From Pseudomonadota bacterium (GTDB taxonomy: Bacteria > Pseudomonadota > Gammaproteobacteria > Steroidobacterales > Steroidobacteraceae), in contig JAJXZV010000065.1 in NCBI GenBank assembly GCA_021779875.1, positions 1 to 5,809 of the forward strand: a DNA stretch of 5,809 nucleotides, in the 5' to 3' direction. Below, piece by piece: positions 5,111-5,809 of this stretch (its first letter is position 1; the number at the start of each line of letters is the position of its first letter). The position numbers and the translations under genes were made by a program. The notes under the pieces are model-generated. The model ran no database searches. It was given only the letters and a program-made list of their open reading frames with translations, and was not told where the DNA came from.

Positions 5111-5809
5111 ATGCTGTCCGTCGCGGCGCGGCTGCGGACCGAGATCGCCGCTCAGCGGCTGGAATTCGACCACGCCCAGCAGGCGGCGGCGCAGCGCCTC
5201 GATCGCCTGCGCGAATCGCTCGCCGCGCCCCGGTCCTGGCGCGCCAGGATCTTCGGCCGGTGCGCGCCCGCGCCGCGCGGCGTGTATCTCTGGGGCGGCG
5301 TCGGACGCGGCAAGACACTGCTCATGGACTGGTTCCACGCCGGCCTCGACCCGAGCCGCGCACGGCGGCTGCACTTCTATCGGTTCATGCGGCGCGTACA
5401 CGCGGAGCTGGCCGCCGCGCAGCGCCATGCGAATCCCCTCGAACTCGTGGGACGGACCATGGCGAACGAATTCCGGGTCCTGTGCCTCGACGAGTTCTTC
5501 GTCGCCGATATCGCCGACGCGATGATCCTCGGCGCGCTGCTGGCGGCGCTGTTCGCGCGCGGCGTGGTGCTGGTCGCCACGTCGAACACGCCCCCGGACG
5601 GGCTCTACAGGGACGGCCTGCAGCGCGCGCGCTTCCTGCCGGCGATCGACCTGCTGCGCGGGAACCTCGATGTGATCCACATGGACGGCGCGGTCGACCA
5701 CCGCCTGCGCCACCTCGAGATCGCGCCCACGTATTTCGATGCCAGCCTGCCCGGCACGGCGCGCGAGATCGAGCGCCTGTTCGCGGCGCTCGCGGGCGCC
5801 GGCGCCGCC
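5111..5809 (+). CDS. zapE: Cell division ATPase ZapE (AFG1-like), partial at window edge
   Basis: The first 233 residues of an AFG1/LACE1-type P-loop ATPase; it stays open to the last base, and E. coli ZapE is about 375 residues. In E. coli ZapE joins the late divisome and affects FtsZ ring stability in an ATP-dependent way. The Walker A motif is GGVGRGKT (62-69) and Walker B is VLCLDEFF (123-130). Further family blocks match E. coli ZapE closely: RLHFYRFMRRVH (86-97), LVATSNTPPDGLYRDGLQRA (154-173) and RFLPAID (174-180). The ATG at 5111 has only a weak purine-rich stretch upstream (GGTGGTGGG, 5092-5100). GTG codons at 5093 and 5096 are in frame and could be earlier starts. It begins 26 bp after the ETF-QO stop in the same direction, so it is probably read from the same mRNA. 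Identification is firm; the division role is taken from the E. coli protein. Confidence 0.95.
   Translation, partial: MLSVAARLRTEIAAQRLEFDHAQQAAAQRLDRLRESLAAPRSWRARIFGRCAPAPRGVYLWGGVGRGKTLLMDWFHAGLDPSRARRLHFYRFMRRVHAELAAAQRHANPLELVGRTMANEFRVLCLDEFFVADIADAMILGALLAALFARGVVLVATSNTPPDGLYRDGLQRARFLPAIDLLRGNLDVIHMDGAVDHRLRHLEIAPTYFDASLPGTAREIERLFAALAGAGAA

Noticed and set aside
3300..5318. A 672-codon open frame on the minus strand opposite ETF-QO
   Set aside because: It is antisense to a gene with clear family motifs along its whole length, its product is Arg/Ala-rich without recognisable domains, and such long shadows are normal in GC-rich DNA.

Overview
The window looks like ordinary chromosomal sequence from a GC-rich gammaproteobacterium. 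The best clues are the xerD-dsbC gene pair (also adjacent in E. coli), a close match to E. coli-type XerD ending in the QHHPR tail, and a ZapE/AFG1-like ATPase of gammaproteobacterial type. A Xanthomonadales, Nevskiales or Steroidobacterales-like host would fit, but the order is an inference and cannot be fixed from this sequence alone. No tRNA, rRNA, CRISPR array, insertion sequence or phage-like segment was seen.

Left part (1-1372, minus strand): xerD, a tyrosine recombinase of the chromosome-dimer resolution system, is followed after 94 bp by the 5' end of dsbC, a periplasmic disulfide isomerase cut by the window edge before its CXXC active site. A 140 bp divergent intergenic region (1373-1512) separates xerD from the rightward genes. 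It holds two overlapping, mutually exclusive stem-loops and a strong Shine-Dalgarno that is oddly placed for the annotated start of the next gene.

Right part (1513-5809, plus strand): a PlsC-type 1-acyl-glycerol-3-phosphate acyltransferase, then, after a 64 bp gap with a possible -10 box, a tightly packed run of a thiolase (acetyl-CoA C-acetyltransferase), electron-transfer flavoprotein:ubiquinone oxidoreductase (ETF-QO), and the first 233 codons of zapE. Thiolase and ETF-QO are 13 bp apart and ETF-QO and zapE 26 bp apart, so they are probably co-transcribed. Functionally, the acyltransferase puts fatty acyl chains into phospholipid, the thiolase cleaves or forms short acyl-CoAs, and ETF-QO passes electrons from acyl-CoA dehydrogenases (via ETF, not encoded here) into the quinone pool. 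This makes a small lipid and acyl-CoA theme, with a cell-division ATPase gene riding behind.

I found no convincing undescribed system. The items worth a second look are modest: the plsC start and leader structure, the paired repeat upstream of dsbC, sequence variants in ETF-QO and the thiolase, and the unusual grouping of zapE with a respiratory-chain gene.
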